A stretch of 64,000 bases of DNA, from assembly GCA_026003195.1 (NCBI GenBank), contig BPGU01000003.1, positions 372,001 through 436,000 on the forward strand. The letters are read 5' to 3'. This DNA is from Armatimonadota bacterium. Its GTDB lineage: Bacteria; Armatimonadota; HRBIN16. The translations under genes were made by a program, and so were the position numbers. Shown here piece after piece: positions 7,302-16,766 of this stretch. Every line of letters begins with the position of its first letter. Within the stretch, counting starts at the first letter, position 1. Under the pieces are notes generated by a model. It was not told the origin of the DNA. It did no database searches and saw nothing but the letters and a program-made list of their open reading frames with translations.

Positions 7302-8156
7302 CTATGCCCTGGAGGTCTTGTCGTCGGAGCCCCACCTCTCCTCCCAGACTGCTCTTGCCCACTCCGCACCAAACAGAAACGCCTGTGTGGAGAAGTACGC
7401 CCACAGCAGAAGCACCACCGCCGCGCTGGCTGCACCATACGCCGATTGCATCCCCGTCAACCCCAGATAAACGCCCACCAGCAGCTTACACAGCGCAAAC
7501 AGAAACGAGCCAATCGCCGCGCCTCCCCACACATCCCGCCAGCGCACGTGCTCGTCGGGCAGGAGGCGATAGGCGGTCGCGAACAGCAGGGTGAGCAACA
7601 CCCATCCCGCTCCGAAGCTCAGCCATTGCCATCCTGTCGATACCAGCGTCCACCGTGCGGAGAACGCCGAGAGCACCACATCTATCCCTAACCACACCAC
7701 CAGCGCCGTCGCTACGAGAAGCACCATCAGAACTGCCAGCAGATGCGCTCGCACGGTCGCTCGCAATCCCTGCGCCCGTGATCGGCTCTCCCACACGATG
7801 TTCATCGCCGCCTTCAGCTGTCGGAACAACCTCGCTGCGCCGAAGAGCATGAGCAGCAGGCTGATTCCCGCAGCGGAAAAGGTGCTGGCAGGACGCTGGG
7901 TGTTGCGCAGTACTTCCTGAGCGAAACGTGCGGTCTCCGCATTGACCGCTTGCCCGACCACATTCACCAGGTACTGCGAGGCGACATCGGGCTCGACCAC
8001 CAGTGCGGTCACCGCCACCGCGACCACCAGCAACGGCGACAGCGATAGCATGGCGTAGAAGGCGATGGCTGCCGCCAGCAGTGGCGCGTCATGTTCGCGC
8101 CAGCCTCGATAGGCTTTTCGAGCGAGATGGAACCAGCGTTGAATCCGCCAGAACAT
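7302..8156 (-). CDS. YihY/BrkB family inner-membrane protein
   Basis: A 284-residue polytopic protein of the YihY/virulence factor BrkB (formerly RNase BN) family, function unsettled. The family opening RKAYRGWREHDAPLLAAAIAFYAMLSLSPLLVV is visible in pieces, followed by the amphipathic segment with RLFRQLKAAMNIVWE and about six hydrophobic helices. The C-terminal VVLLLWAYFSTQAFLFGAEW is the usual last conserved block. It is transcribed alone, convergent with the pilin-like gene and divergent from greA. Confidence 0.88.
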   Translation of the reverse strand: MFWRIQRWFHLARKAYRGWREHDAPLLAAAIAFYAMLSLSPLLVVAVAVTALVVEPDVASQYLVNVVGQAVNAETARFAQEVLRNTQRPASTFSAAGISLLLMLFGAARLFRQLKAAMNIVWESRSRAQGLRATVRAHLLAVLMVLLVATALVVWLGIDVVLSAFSARWTLVSTGWQWLSFGAGWVLLTLLFATAYRLLPDEHVRWRDVWGGAAIGSFLFALCKLLVGVYLGLTGMQSAYGAASAAVVLLLWAYFSTQAFLFGAEWARAVWEERWGSDDKTSRA

Positions 8157-8505
8157 GGTCGAGTCTCCTGTTCACCATCCGATTCGTCGCCTGGGGAAGG
8201 GATTCCGTGTGAGTGCATCTATGAATAGGGCGCACACCAGGCGCGCTGCTCCGGCCTGTCAGGGCTTATGGTGGGGTGAGGGAACCTTCGTCGTCTGTGG
8301 CACGTCCTAATAACTGCGTCTCCCCTGTGAAACAAGCAGGAATACGGGTATAATATGGCACAATAACAGAGGGAAACCAAGAAGATACCGAAATATACCT
8401 TTCCCGACGCGGGCGCAATGTGCGTCCGTTTTGACGTATATCATATCAACAGGAGCCTCATACTGAAGACGGTATGAGACGCCTAACAAGGAGCATCACA
8501 CGCCG
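8157..8505. other. Divergent intergenic region and greA leader
   Basis: The gap between the divergent YihY gene and greA holds no gene I can support. It carries a perfect TATAAT at 8349-8354 pointing to greA, without a clear -35. The following 150-base leader has two short hairpins, GACGC...GTGCGTC near 8408 and CTCATAC/GTATGAG near 8456-8477. Transcript attenuation in the leader is possible but not shown. Confidence 0.4.
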
Positions 8506-8997
8506 ATGAAAGCAGTCACCTTGAACGGACAGGAGATCGTGCTGACCGCCGAGGGATACGCACGCATCGAGAAAGAGCTGGAGCACCTGAGCAAGGTAGA
8601 GCGCAAAGCGGTGGCAGACCGCATCCGCGAGGCGAAGGATTTTGGCGAGCTGACGGAAAATGCTGAATATGAAGACGCCAAGAGCGAGCAGGCGCTCATC
8701 GAGGGGCGAATCCTGGAGCTGCGCCAAATCCTGAGCCAGGCGGTCATCCTGAAAGACGAAGATATCTCTACCGAGCACGTGAGCATCGGTTCGTATGTTC
8801 GCGTGCGCGACGTGGATACGGGGGAAGAGTGGGAGTTTCGCATGGTGAGCCCCTTCGAAGCGGACCCCGATGAAGATCGTATCTCGCACGAATCGCCCAT
8901 AGGTGAGGCTTTGCTCGGACACAAGGTCGGCGAAGTGGTCGAAGCGCGTATACCCGCCGGCACAGTCCGGTATCAGATTCTACAGATCCGAAAGTAG
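8506..8997 (+). CDS. greA: Transcription elongation factor GreA
   Basis: A 163-residue GreA, which binds the RNA polymerase secondary channel and stimulates cleavage of the RNA in stalled complexes. The N-terminal coiled coil has the diagnostic tip DFGELTENAEYEDAK with the acidic pair, and the C-terminal FKBP-like domain has SPFEADPDEDRISHESPIGE and ALLGHKVGEVVE. The leader of about 150 bases is unusually long for this window. lysS starts 10 bases downstream, a common pairing in bacteria. Confidence 0.96.
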   Translation: MKAVTLNGQEIVLTAEGYARIEKELEHLSKVERKAVADRIREAKDFGELTENAEYEDAKSEQALIEGRILELRQILSQAVILKDEDISTEHVSIGSYVRVRDVDTGEEWEFRMVSPFEADPDEDRISHESPIGEALLGHKVGEVVEARIPAGTVRYQILQIRK

Positions 8998-9007
8998 CCG
9001 AGAGCCG

Positions 9008-10501
9008 ATGGAACTGACACACGAAGAGAACGACCAGGTACTCAGGCGACGAGAGAAGCTGCAGACGCTGCGCGAGATGGGTATCGACCCTTATCGTGAA
9101 GAGCGATATGAGCGAACCCATCTCGCTGCTGACATCCTGAACGGATACGACGAGCTGGAAGGCAAAACGGTGCGAATCGCCGGGCGCATCGTGGCGATGC
9201 GTCTGATGGGTAAAGCCTCTTTCATGCACCTGCAGGACGGCTCGGACAAGATTCAAATCTATCTCCGCGCGGATGACCTGGGCGAGCAGCGCTACGGTCT
9301 GCTCAAACTGCTGGACCTGGGTGATTTCCTTGGCGTGCAGGGCGAAGTGTTCCGCACCAAAACGGGCGAAATCACCGTGCACGTGCGCGAGTTCACCATC
9401 CTCTCCAAAGCGCTGCGCCCCATCCCCTTCGGCAAGGAGAAGGGGGAACAGCACTGGTACGGCTTGCAGGATGTGGAGCTGCGCTACCGCAGGCGTTACC
9501 TCGACCTGCTGGTGAACCGCGAATCGCGCCAGATACTGCTGGACAGGTGCCGCATCGTGCAGGCGACGCGCCGATTTCTGGACAACGAGGGCTTTCTGGA
9601 AGTCGAAACTCCCGTGCTGCAGCCGCTGGCGGGCGGTGCGGCGGCGCGCCCGTTCCTCACCCACCACAACGCGCTGGATGTGGATTTCCATCTGCGCATC
9701 TCGCTGGAGCTGTATCTCAAGCGCCTCATCGTGGGCAATATCGAGAAGGTGTACGAAATCGGGCGCGTGTTCCGCAATGAGGGCATGGACCGCCGCCACA
9801 ACCCCGAGTACACCCTGCTGGAGCTTTATCAGGCATACGCCAACCTGGAAGACATTATGGACCTGGTGGAGCGGTTGTTCTACCACGTCTGTCTGGAAGT
9901 GCGCGGCGAACCGTTCATTGAGTATAACGGTCAAAAGGTGGATATGACGCCTCCGTGGAAACGCGGGCGCCTGCTGGACCTGATCGAGTACTACGCTGGC
10001 GTGAAGCCAGAGGAGTTCGCCACCCTGGAGAGCGCGAAGGCGGCGATGGAGCGCAAAGGCTTGCCCACTGAAAACGAACACACGGTGGGCGGAATCATCG
10101 AGAAACTGCTGGAGCGGTTCGTGCAGCCCAATCTGGTGGAGCCTACTTTCGTCACCGACTACCCGATAGAGACCTCACCGCTGGCGAAGAAGCACCCGCA
10201 AGACCCGCGCTTCACCCGTCGCTTCGAGGGCTATGTGGCTTGTCAGGAGGTGGCAAACGCCTTCTCGGAGCTGAACGACCCCGACGACCAGCGCGAGCGG
10301 TTTGAGGCGCAGATGCGGATGCGCGCTGCGGGCGACGAAGAGGCACACCCCTACGACGAGGACTTCGTGACCGCGCTGGAGTACGGCATGCCTCCCACCG
10401 GCGGACTGGGTATCGGCATGGATCGGATGGCGATGGTCATCCTGGGCGCGGATTCGATTCAGGACGTCATCTTCTTCCCCCAGATGCGCCCGAAGCCGTG
10501 A
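9008..10501 (+). CDS. lysS: Lysyl-tRNA synthetase, class II
   Basis: A 497-residue class II LysRS charging tRNA-Lys. The N-terminal OB-fold anticodon-binding domain includes VRIAGRIVAMRLMGKASFMH (about residues 57-76). Class II motif 2 is seen as FRNEGMDRRHNPEYTLLELY, and motif 3 as GLGIGMDRMAMVI near the end. The ATG lies 10 bases after greA; the frame is open upstream into greA, but the text there is not LysRS-like. Confidence 0.96.
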   Translation: MELTHEENDQVLRRREKLQTLREMGIDPYREERYERTHLAADILNGYDELEGKTVRIAGRIVAMRLMGKASFMHLQDGSDKIQIYLRADDLGEQRYGLLKLLDLGDFLGVQGEVFRTKTGEITVHVREFTILSKALRPIPFGKEKGEQHWYGLQDVELRYRRRYLDLLVNRESRQILLDRCRIVQATRRFLDNEGFLEVETPVLQPLAGGAAARPFLTHHNALDVDFHLRISLELYLKRLIVGNIEKVYEIGRVFRNEGMDRRHNPEYTLLELYQAYANLEDIMDLVERLFYHVCLEVRGEPFIEYNGQKVDMTPPWKRGRLLDLIEYYAGVKPEEFATLESAKAAMERKGLPTENEHTVGGIIEKLLERFVQPNLVEPTFVTDYPIETSPLAKKHPQDPRFTRRFEGYVACQEVANAFSELNDPDDQRERFEAQMRMRAAGDEEAHPYDEDFVTALEYGMPPTGGLGIGMDRMAMVILGADSIQDVIFFPQMRPKP

Positions 10502-10577
10502 AGACGTGATGTCCCTTCATAACTTTTCCCCTGCCAGGGCGTCTAACTATCGGAGTATGCGTGCGAGGTGAAAAGGG

Positions 10578-11834
10578 ATGAAGCCATTCTGGCTCTGGAG
10601 CGTACTCGCCCTGCTGGTGGCAGGGTGTGGTAACGTGGCAACGACCGGCGTGGGCAACGAACCTTCGCCGCAACCGAATGCTGGCAACAAGACGACCGAA
10701 TCAACCCGAAAGGTGGATCCGAAGCTGGTAGACGCGAACAATCAGTTCGGCTTTGCACTCCTCCACCAGCTGCGCGAAGCGGACAAGGCGAAGAACGTTT
10801 TCCTCTCACCGGCGAGCATCACCCTTGCCCTCGCCATGACCTACAACGGCGCGGCAGGCGAAACGGAGCAGGCAATGGCGAAGGCGATGCGGCTGGAGGG
10901 GATGAGCAAGGAGGAGCTGAACCAGGCGGCTTTCGACCTGCGCCAGAGCCTGCAAAGCGCAGACCCCAAGGTGGAACTCACTATCGCCAACTCACTATGG
11001 GCACGGCAGGGGATCTCGTTCAAGAGGCAATTTTTGGATGCCAACCGCCAGTACTTTGGAGCGCAGGTGAGCGTGCTGGACTTCGCCGACCCCGACGCTC
11101 CACAGACCATTAACCGCTGGGTGGAAGCTCACACCAAAGGCAAAATCCCGAAGATCGTGGATCGTATCCCCGCCAGTACAGTGATGTTCCTCATCAACGC
11201 CATCTACTTCCATGGCAAATGGCAGAAGCCGTTCGACAAATCCCTGACGCAGGAGAAACCCTTCCATCTGGCAAATGGCGAGCAGAAGCGCGTGCCGATG
11301 ATGATGCAAACGAGCAAGTTTCCTTATCTGAAGGGTGAAGGTTTCCAGATGGTGAGCCTGCCGTACGGCGGTGGGAGGCTGAGCATGGTGATTGCCCTGC
11401 CCGACGAGGGCACCAGCCTGAACGAGTGGCTGAAGTCGCTGGATGCGAAGAGCTGGAAGGAATGGACGTCCCGCCTGGTGACCACCGACGGCGAACTGCA
11501 GCTGCCCCGTTTCCAGATGGAATACGAGAAGACGCTGAACGATGCCCTGAAAGCGCTGGGGATGGAAGTGGCGTTTGACCCCGACCGTGCCGATTTCACC
11601 GGCATGCGTGAGGTGCGCGACCTGTTCCTGCAGAAAGTGCATCACAAGGCGGTGGCGGAGGTGAACGAAGAAGGCACCGAAGCGGCTGCGGTCACCTCCG
11701 TGCAGGTGGGCATCACTTCCGTGCAACAGCCACGTCCGCCCTTCAAAATGGTGGTGGATCGGCCGTTCTTCTTCGCCATTCGCGACAGCCGCACGGGTAT
11801 AGTGCTGTTCCTGGGGGCGGTGTACGAGCCATAG
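10578..11834 (+). CDS. Serpin-family protease inhibitor, predicted lipoprotein
   Basis: A 418-residue serpin with a lipoprotein signal (MKPFWLWSVLALLVAGC, Cys17) and a polar linker to about residue 50. Serpin signatures include NVFLSPASITLALAMTYNGA, INAIYFHGKWQKPFD and the end RPFFFAIRDSRTGIVLFLG. The reactive-centre hinge, NEEGTEAAAVT, has the small residues needed for loop insertion, so it is predicted to be inhibitory. Counting from the hinge puts P1 near Thr380 and P1' at Ser381, which is an estimate. It would protect the outer surface from serine or cysteine proteases. Confidence 0.93.
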   Translation: MKPFWLWSVLALLVAGCGNVATTGVGNEPSPQPNAGNKTTESTRKVDPKLVDANNQFGFALLHQLREADKAKNVFLSPASITLALAMTYNGAAGETEQAMAKAMRLEGMSKEELNQAAFDLRQSLQSADPKVELTIANSLWARQGISFKRQFLDANRQYFGAQVSVLDFADPDAPQTINRWVEAHTKGKIPKIVDRIPASTVMFLINAIYFHGKWQKPFDKSLTQEKPFHLANGEQKRVPMMMQTSKFPYLKGEGFQMVSLPYGGGRLSMVIALPDEGTSLNEWLKSLDAKSWKEWTSRLVTTDGELQLPRFQMEYEKTLNDALKALGMEVAFDPDRADFTGMREVRDLFLQKVHHKAVAEVNEEGTEAAAVTSVQVGITSVQQPRPPFKMVVDRPFFFAIRDSRTGIVLFLGAVYEP

Positions 11835-12129
11835 TGCTTTGTCAAACTTGAGTCTTCGCCTTGCTACTTTGAATGGCGCACCTCCCGGTGAGCCGATGCA
11901 ATCAGCCCCACCCTGCCTGCGGGGGGAAAACAGGGGGGCTGACAGATCGGCAGGAGCATGGCCATTCACGCGGAGAACACTTGCGCTGCGTGTTCGCACC
12001 GGTTCTACCGATAATATATCTCAGAGGCTCGCGAAATTGCGAGCATCAGGGGCACAATTCACTGGCAAAGAGAGGTACAATACGTTTGTGTGCACATTTG
12101 CAAGCCACAAGAAGGGGGTTCCGCCGCCT
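11835..12129. other. Intergenic region with repeat fragment ahead of the export gene
   Basis: No gene is supported here, although the frame of the next gene is open. At 11876-11896 it carries a fragment of the LEGEA repeat, matching the copy at 20.8 kb in 20 of 21 bases. A TACAAT near 12078 could be a -10 box, but the -35 is poor. Confidence 0.4.
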
Positions 12130-13287
12130 ATGAAGCGCGTGACGATTCTTTGCATCCTGCTGGCAACGGTTTTCGCCATCCCATCGCTGCTGGCGCAAAA
12201 CGAGCCGATTCGAATCGGTGCAGGAGACACTCTGGGCATCACCCTCGTCGGCGATAAGGACATCAGCGGACAGTATAAGGTGGACGACAACGGCTACATC
12301 AAGATGCCGCTGCTGGGTTCCATCCGAGTCGCCGGTGAGACCGAAGAGGGGTTGACCAAGAAGCTCACCGAGATGCTGAAGAAGTACTACGTAGACCCCG
12401 TGGTGACGGTGGTGATACTGGAGCGGTTCCCGCGCTATGTGACGGTAACCGGTGCAGTGCGCAAAGGTGGGAAGGTGCCTTTGCGAGAAAACATGCCCAC
12501 TCGCCTGATAGAGGTGATCCAAGCCGCCGAGCCGGAGCAGAGCGCGGACCTGGCGCGAATCAAGCTCACCCGTAAGCAACCCGCCCCTGCGGAGATGACG
12601 CTGGATCTGGAACGGTTCATCAAGTTTGGTGACCCGGCTGCCAACGTAGAGATCATGCCCGATGACGTCATCCTGGTACCTGCCAAACAGATGATGACCA
12701 TCTTTGTCACCGGAGCGGTCGCACGTCCGGGCGCGCTGACCCTGCAGGAGGGCAGCACCTTCCGCGAGGCGATACTGCAGTCGGGCGGCTTGCAACCCAA
12801 CGCCGACAACTCGCGCATCACCATCCGCCACGAAGGGCAAACGGAGGAGATCCCGGTCAACTACACCGACGCGATGTCCCAGGACCCCGCAAAGCAAGTG
12901 GTGCTGAAGAACGGAGACCGCATTCTGGTGCCTACTGTGCAGGAGGCGGTGACCGTGTCGGTGTTTGGTGGGGTGAACCGCCCGGGACCGGTGCCTCTGG
13001 TGGGACGGATGCGCCTGAGCGAGGCGATTGGCGCTGCGGGTGGCTTTTCTCCGTATGCCCGAAAGTGGGACATCAAAATCCTGCGTGCAGTGCCGGGATC
13101 CAACAAACGCCAGACGGTGAAGGTCCACTTCGGCGAGATTGAGGAAGGCAAGGCAGACGACCCGTATCTGGAGCCGAACGACCAGATTGTGGTGGCAGAG
13201 CGGCCACGTGAGCAGTTCACCCTGGGCACCGCGCTGTCGATGCTATCGGCTATCGCCAGTCTCGCCTGGCTACTGAGGCGAAGGTAA
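12130..13287 (+). CDS. Polysaccharide biosynthesis/export protein (Wza-like, SLBB domains)
   Basis: A 385-residue secreted protein with signal peptide MKRVTILCILLATVFAIPSLLAQ. The poly-export domain follows, with IRIGAGDTLGITLVGDKDISG and later GYIKMPLLGSIRVAGETEEG. Three SLBB-type beta-grasp units are visible, starting near VTVTGAVRKGGKVPL, IFVTGAVARPGALTL and VSVFGGVNRPGPVPL. A short hydrophobic C-terminal helix with RRR end (LSMLSAIASLAWLLRRR) is present. Such proteins form the outer-membrane channel for exopolysaccharide. Chain-making genes lie on the other strand at 16.8-20.8 kb. The ATG was chosen for its AAGAAGGGGG site and the signal peptide. Confidence 0.9.
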   Translation: MKRVTILCILLATVFAIPSLLAQNEPIRIGAGDTLGITLVGDKDISGQYKVDDNGYIKMPLLGSIRVAGETEEGLTKKLTEMLKKYYVDPVVTVVILERFPRYVTVTGAVRKGGKVPLRENMPTRLIEVIQAAEPEQSADLARIKLTRKQPAPAEMTLDLERFIKFGDPAANVEIMPDDVILVPAKQMMTIFVTGAVARPGALTLQEGSTFREAILQSGGLQPNADNSRITIRHEGQTEEIPVNYTDAMSQDPAKQVVLKNGDRILVPTVQEAVTVSVFGGVNRPGPVPLVGRMRLSEAIGAAGGFSPYARKWDIKILRAVPGSNKRQTVKVHFGEIEEGKADDPYLEPNDQIVVAERPREQFTLGTALSMLSAIASLAWLLRRR

Positions 13288-13588
13288 GAGCGAAAAGAAC
13301 GCCTCCTCTTGCCGGCAAGAGGAGGCGTTGCCCTCGCCCTGCATCCATCGCTCTCCCAAACGGTCGCTACCGTTGAGGCGCCGGTTCGCAGATAGAGGTT
13401 TACCATCTACCCATTACCGTAACCATCAGTGTTGAGGCACTCAAAGTTCCATCACTGGCGTTCCTGCTTGTGCACTGTTTCCAGTAGGGGCGTATATCCT
13501 GAGGACCCCTACTCTTCTCCCCTGCTCCAGTAGCAAGGTATCGCTTCGCATCTGGTAAAAGTCTCTGGCGTATTTACCCCTAAAACAC
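13288..13588. other. Non-coding or decayed stretch ahead of the pilin remnant
   Basis: Apart from the 32-base palindrome, no intact gene is visible. Short pieces resemble decayed pilin-like coding sequence in a different frame from the remnant. Confidence 0.35.
13298..13329. terminator. 32-base perfect palindrome after the export gene
   Basis: Arms AACGCCTCCTCTTGCC and GGCAAGAGGAGGCGTT meet without a spacer, 11 bases after the stop. No T run follows, so it may act as a hairpin or transcript-end stabiliser. Confidence 0.6.
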
Positions 13589-13855
13589 TTGACTGGCTGG
13601 ACACACCCGTCAGTACGGGTGGCTGGTGAACCATCTGAAGGGGAACACTTTGTGTTCGCAGATGGACACGTGAAGTGGACACGGATCCAGGGTGCGATTG
13701 CGAATAACCTCTGGAAGTGGACATGCTTCCGGCGCCCGAGCGAACGCACTTTTCCCTATGACGGCTACGACAACAACGTCTATAACTGCTGTCAACCTGC
13801 CCCAGATACGTGCCGTAATGTCGCACAGCGGCTCATCGCGGGCGAATACAGGTAG
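13589..13855 (+). pseudogene. C-terminal remnant of a pilin-like DUF1559-type gene
   Basis: A fragment encoding GEHFVFADGHVKWTRIQGAI, the C-terminal DGHVK block of the pilin-like family, with no N-terminal methylation signal in front. About 100 bases upstream another frame reads GVYPEDPYSSPLLQ before a stop, which resembles mid-regions of this family. A frameshifted, decayed gene is therefore likely. The end is intact at a TAG. It lies between two strong hairpins. Confidence 0.55.
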
Positions 13856-13872
13856 TCCTTACCCGTGCTCTG

Positions 13873-13903
13873 AATCGCTCTCCCACGCTGTGGGAGAGCG
13901 ATT
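13873..13903. terminator. Bidirectional hairpin terminator
   Basis: A perfect 14-bp stem AATCGCTCTCCCAC/GTGGGAGAGCGATT with a GCT loop, flanked by T and A runs. It lies between the pilin remnant and the convergent VWA gene. Confidence 0.8.
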
Positions 13904-13907
13904 TTGG

Positions 13908-16760
13908 CTATTCTCTCTTGCGAGCCCGCCGCTTGGCGTCCAGCAGCCTGCCGATTTGCTCGCCGGGAGTGGACGGTTGAGAAGCAGCAGGGCGTGAGGA
14001 AGCCGTCTCAGTAGAAGCCGGCGGTGTTCCTGCAACGGGCGGAGGCGTGCTGCCCTCCGCAGGCGCGTATTTCTCGCGCAGACGTTGCTTGCGCTGCAAC
14101 AACCGCGACGTGGAAGGAACCGCAACAGGCGCACCCCGCTTCAGGCGCAAACGGGTGAGCACGCGCCCCCATGCCTGCTGCCATTCCGGCAACATCTCTG
14201 TCTGCCACACGATGCGCCTGAGAGCGATATCCACCGGCAACAGGAACAACACCACGAACAACAGCGGAATGCTCGCCTCCGAAGGCACCCGTACCGGAGC
14301 ACGCTGAGCGCCGAAGATATCCTGCGGCGACGGCTGTTGCCTGCCGCCGGTGAGCCGTGCCACCTGCTCCAAAAGCGCCCGGTTGTCTCTCAAATCCCGA
14401 TACTCTGGCGAATAGGCGATGGTGTCCGTGCCGACACTGACGCCAACCGTGCCGTTGGGACGACGGTTCTGTACAGCGACCACGTAGGTTCCGTAGCCCC
14501 GCGCGTCGAAGGCGGCTTCGTAATGGGTGGCTCCCGTCTGCGACAACATGAGCGGTACCACCTGGCCGGTCGGTGAAATCAGTTTGGCGGTCAGCGAGCG
14601 CGAGCCTGCCTCCTCTGAAGCAGGCTGTCGTAACAGGTCTACGCTCACGTAACCCTTCCCGCCTGAAATGCTCACCTGCGTCCGCACCTCGTCGGCGGGC
14701 AGGCTGCGCAGGATGGTGCGCACAATGCGCGCGGCGAAAGCGGGAAATTCGGACCACTTGACCCACTGCGCACACCACTTCGCCCGCCCATCGGAGGTGA
14801 ATGCCATGCTGCGTCCTACGCCGTACTGCCACACCGCGAAGATGGGGTCGTCTTTGTGCGAGAGCAACCCGATCTGCGCACCCGGCTTGGCGGTGGTGGT
14901 GTTATAGCCCAGCAACGGCGGTGAACTCTCCCAGTTCAACCCCGAAACGATTTCGTCGCCGGTGTAGCGCACGTAAAACGGCTCCTCGATATATTGCGCC
15001 TTGCTGGCTATCATCGCCTCTTTGGTGAAGATTTGGGGCAGGTTTGCCATGCGGTCGGTGAAGTAGTAGCGTCCGCCACCCGCTTTCGCCAGCTGCTGCA
15101 GGAACGCCTCATCCTTGCCGCGTCCGAAACAGACCACGGTGACGGTGATGCCTGCCTGACGCAGTTTGGCTGCCAGCGGTATCGCCCCTTCCTGGTCGTC
15201 GCAGTCGTCGCCGTCCGCCAGCACAATCATGTGCTTCAGCTTGGCGCGGCTCAACTGCATCAGCTTTGCACCTGCCTCCATGCCTGGACGCACGTAGATG
15301 CCCCCTCCACCCGGCTGGAAGGCGGCGATGGCACGCAGAATCTGCTCCTTCTTCTCGCCCACACGCCACATCGGCACCACCGCGCGGCAATCCGAACCGG
15401 CGGCGATAACGCCCACTTCATCCTGCGAGGTCAGAAAACGCACCACCGTCGCCGCGGCGCGGTTCGCCAGCTCCATCTTGGTGGTTCCGCCTTCCGGCAT
15501 TGCCATACTGCCCGAATCGTCCACCACCAGCACGATGCCCACGCTGGGAAAAGAGTGGTACTTACGCACGTCCATCGACACGGGTAGTGCCTCTTCTACA
15601 GGCGTCTCAAAGTAGCCCCCTGCGCCGAAGCTGTCCTCCCCGCCCACCATGCCCAGCCCGACGCCCAGCTCGCGCGTGGCGGTCTGCAAGGCGCGCATGG
15701 CGGGGATGCCCAATTCATAAGCGGGCACGTTGTGTAGAATCACTGCATCGTATGCCTGCAGTTGTGCTGGCTGCGTCTTCATCCCCTGTGGGGATACCAC
15801 ATCCACGCGGATACGTTGTGATTGCGCGGCGGTGGACAGCGGGGTGGGCTTTCCGCTACCGGTCACGTACAGCACGCGAGGCGTGCCCTGCACACGCACG
15901 TAGCCTGCGCCACGATTGTTCTGGGGATAGGTATCGGTGGTAGCCATCAAAGACACCTGATACCGATACTGTCCCGTACTGTCCTCGCGGTGCGTCAAAC
16001 GCACTAGATTCTTGCCGCGCTTTAACGCGACCATCTGCGTCTTCACAGGCTGTCCATCCCGCAGCAGGGTCAGCTCCGCCGATTGCTCGTGGGTGGACTG
16101 TATCCACACGCGCAGGTCAAACGGCTCGCCCTCCTTGACCAGCGTGGGAGTTTGCACCCTTTCTACCAGCGCCTCGGTGCGCACATCGCGTGGGAAGGGG
16201 ACGACGTGCACCTTCACTCCACGGCTGGCGGCTTGTAATGCCTGCGCTACCGTATCGCCTGCGTTGGCGTTGCCGTCAGAGAAGAGCACTATCTGCTTCC
16301 CCGCGTTTTCGGGAAAGGCAGCGAGCGCGAGGCTGATGGCGCGTCCGATATCGGTCATTTCGGGGGAGCTGCTGGCGGGGATACGGCTCAGGTCGGGGCG
16401 TGTGCTCAGCGGGACGACCATCTGGGGGTCGCTGCCGAAAACGATGACACCCGCCATGTCGTCTTCGCGCATCTGGCGTGTGGCTTCGCGGATAAACTGC
16501 AGAGCGTTCTCGCGTTGCTGCGGCTCCACACTCGCGCTACCATCCACGACAAAAAACACCGCCTGCGCGGTGGTGGTACGCACCCAGCGCACCCCAGCCA
16601 GCGCAAAGACGAGGAGGCTCACCAGCAACAGGCGCAACCACAGCGAAGCCTGCCTCTGCCAGCGGGGCAGAGCTGCCAGGCTGTGATGGTGTACCCACCA
16701 GAAGAGGGGCAGCACCGCCAGCAAGAGCAACATCCACGGTCGCGCGAACTCTACAGGCAT
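13908..16760 (-). CDS. Large VWA/glutamine-amidotransferase-like membrane protein
   Basis: A 950-residue protein with two N-terminal membrane helices (RPWMLLLLAVLPLFWWVHHH and ASLWLRLLLVSLLVFALAGV) and one more near the C-terminus (IPLLFVVLFLLPVDIALRRI). A first von Willebrand A domain has MIDAS-like DGSAS near residue 73. A class I glutamine-amidotransferase-like region (AYDAVILHNVP...LGMVGGEDSFGAGGY) lies near 320-380, and a second VWA domain opens with VVDDSGSM. Such proteins are common in planctomycetes and related phyla; the role is unknown, perhaps a surface metal-dependent adhesion or chaperone platform. The tail from about 900 is Pro/Thr/Ser-rich. It starts 6 bases after the O-antigen-ligase-like gene. 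Confidence 0.85.
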   Translation of the reverse strand: MPVEFARPWMLLLLAVLPLFWWVHHHSLAALPRWQRQASLWLRLLLVSLLVFALAGVRWVRTTTAQAVFFVVDGSASVEPQQRENALQFIREATRQMREDDMAGVIVFGSDPQMVVPLSTRPDLSRIPASSSPEMTDIGRAISLALAAFPENAGKQIVLFSDGNANAGDTVAQALQAASRGVKVHVVPFPRDVRTEALVERVQTPTLVKEGEPFDLRVWIQSTHEQSAELTLLRDGQPVKTQMVALKRGKNLVRLTHREDSTGQYRYQVSLMATTDTYPQNNRGAGYVRVQGTPRVLYVTGSGKPTPLSTAAQSQRIRVDVVSPQGMKTQPAQLQAYDAVILHNVPAYELGIPAMRALQTATRELGVGLGMVGGEDSFGAGGYFETPVEEALPVSMDVRKYHSFPSVGIVLVVDDSGSMAMPEGGTTKMELANRAAATVVRFLTSQDEVGVIAAGSDCRAVVPMWRVGEKKEQILRAIAAFQPGGGGIYVRPGMEAGAKLMQLSRAKLKHMIVLADGDDCDDQEGAIPLAAKLRQAGITVTVVCFGRGKDEAFLQQLAKAGGGRYYFTDRMANLPQIFTKEAMIASKAQYIEEPFYVRYTGDEIVSGLNWESSPPLLGYNTTTAKPGAQIGLLSHKDDPIFAVWQYGVGRSMAFTSDGRAKWCAQWVKWSEFPAFAARIVRTILRSLPADEVRTQVSISGGKGYVSVDLLRQPASEEAGSRSLTAKLISPTGQVVPLMLSQTGATHYEAAFDARGYGTYVVAVQNRRPNGTVGVSVGTDTIAYSPEYRDLRDNRALLEQVARLTGGRQQPSPQDIFGAQRAPVRVPSEASIPLLFVVLFLLPVDIALRRIVWQTEMLPEWQQAWGRVLTRLRLKRGAPVAVPSTSRLLQRKQRLREKYAPAEGSTPPPVAGTPPASTETASSRPAASQPSTPGEQIGRLLDAKRRARKRE

Positions 16761-16766
16761 ATCCGC

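Noticed and set aside
8355-8505. A riboswitch in the greA leader
   Set aside because: Two short hairpins are visible, but they match no known aptamer consensus that I can recognise.
8768-10081. A 437-codon minus-strand frame opposite lysS
   Set aside because: It is a shadow of high-GC coding sequence; lysS motifs on the plus strand are unmistakable.
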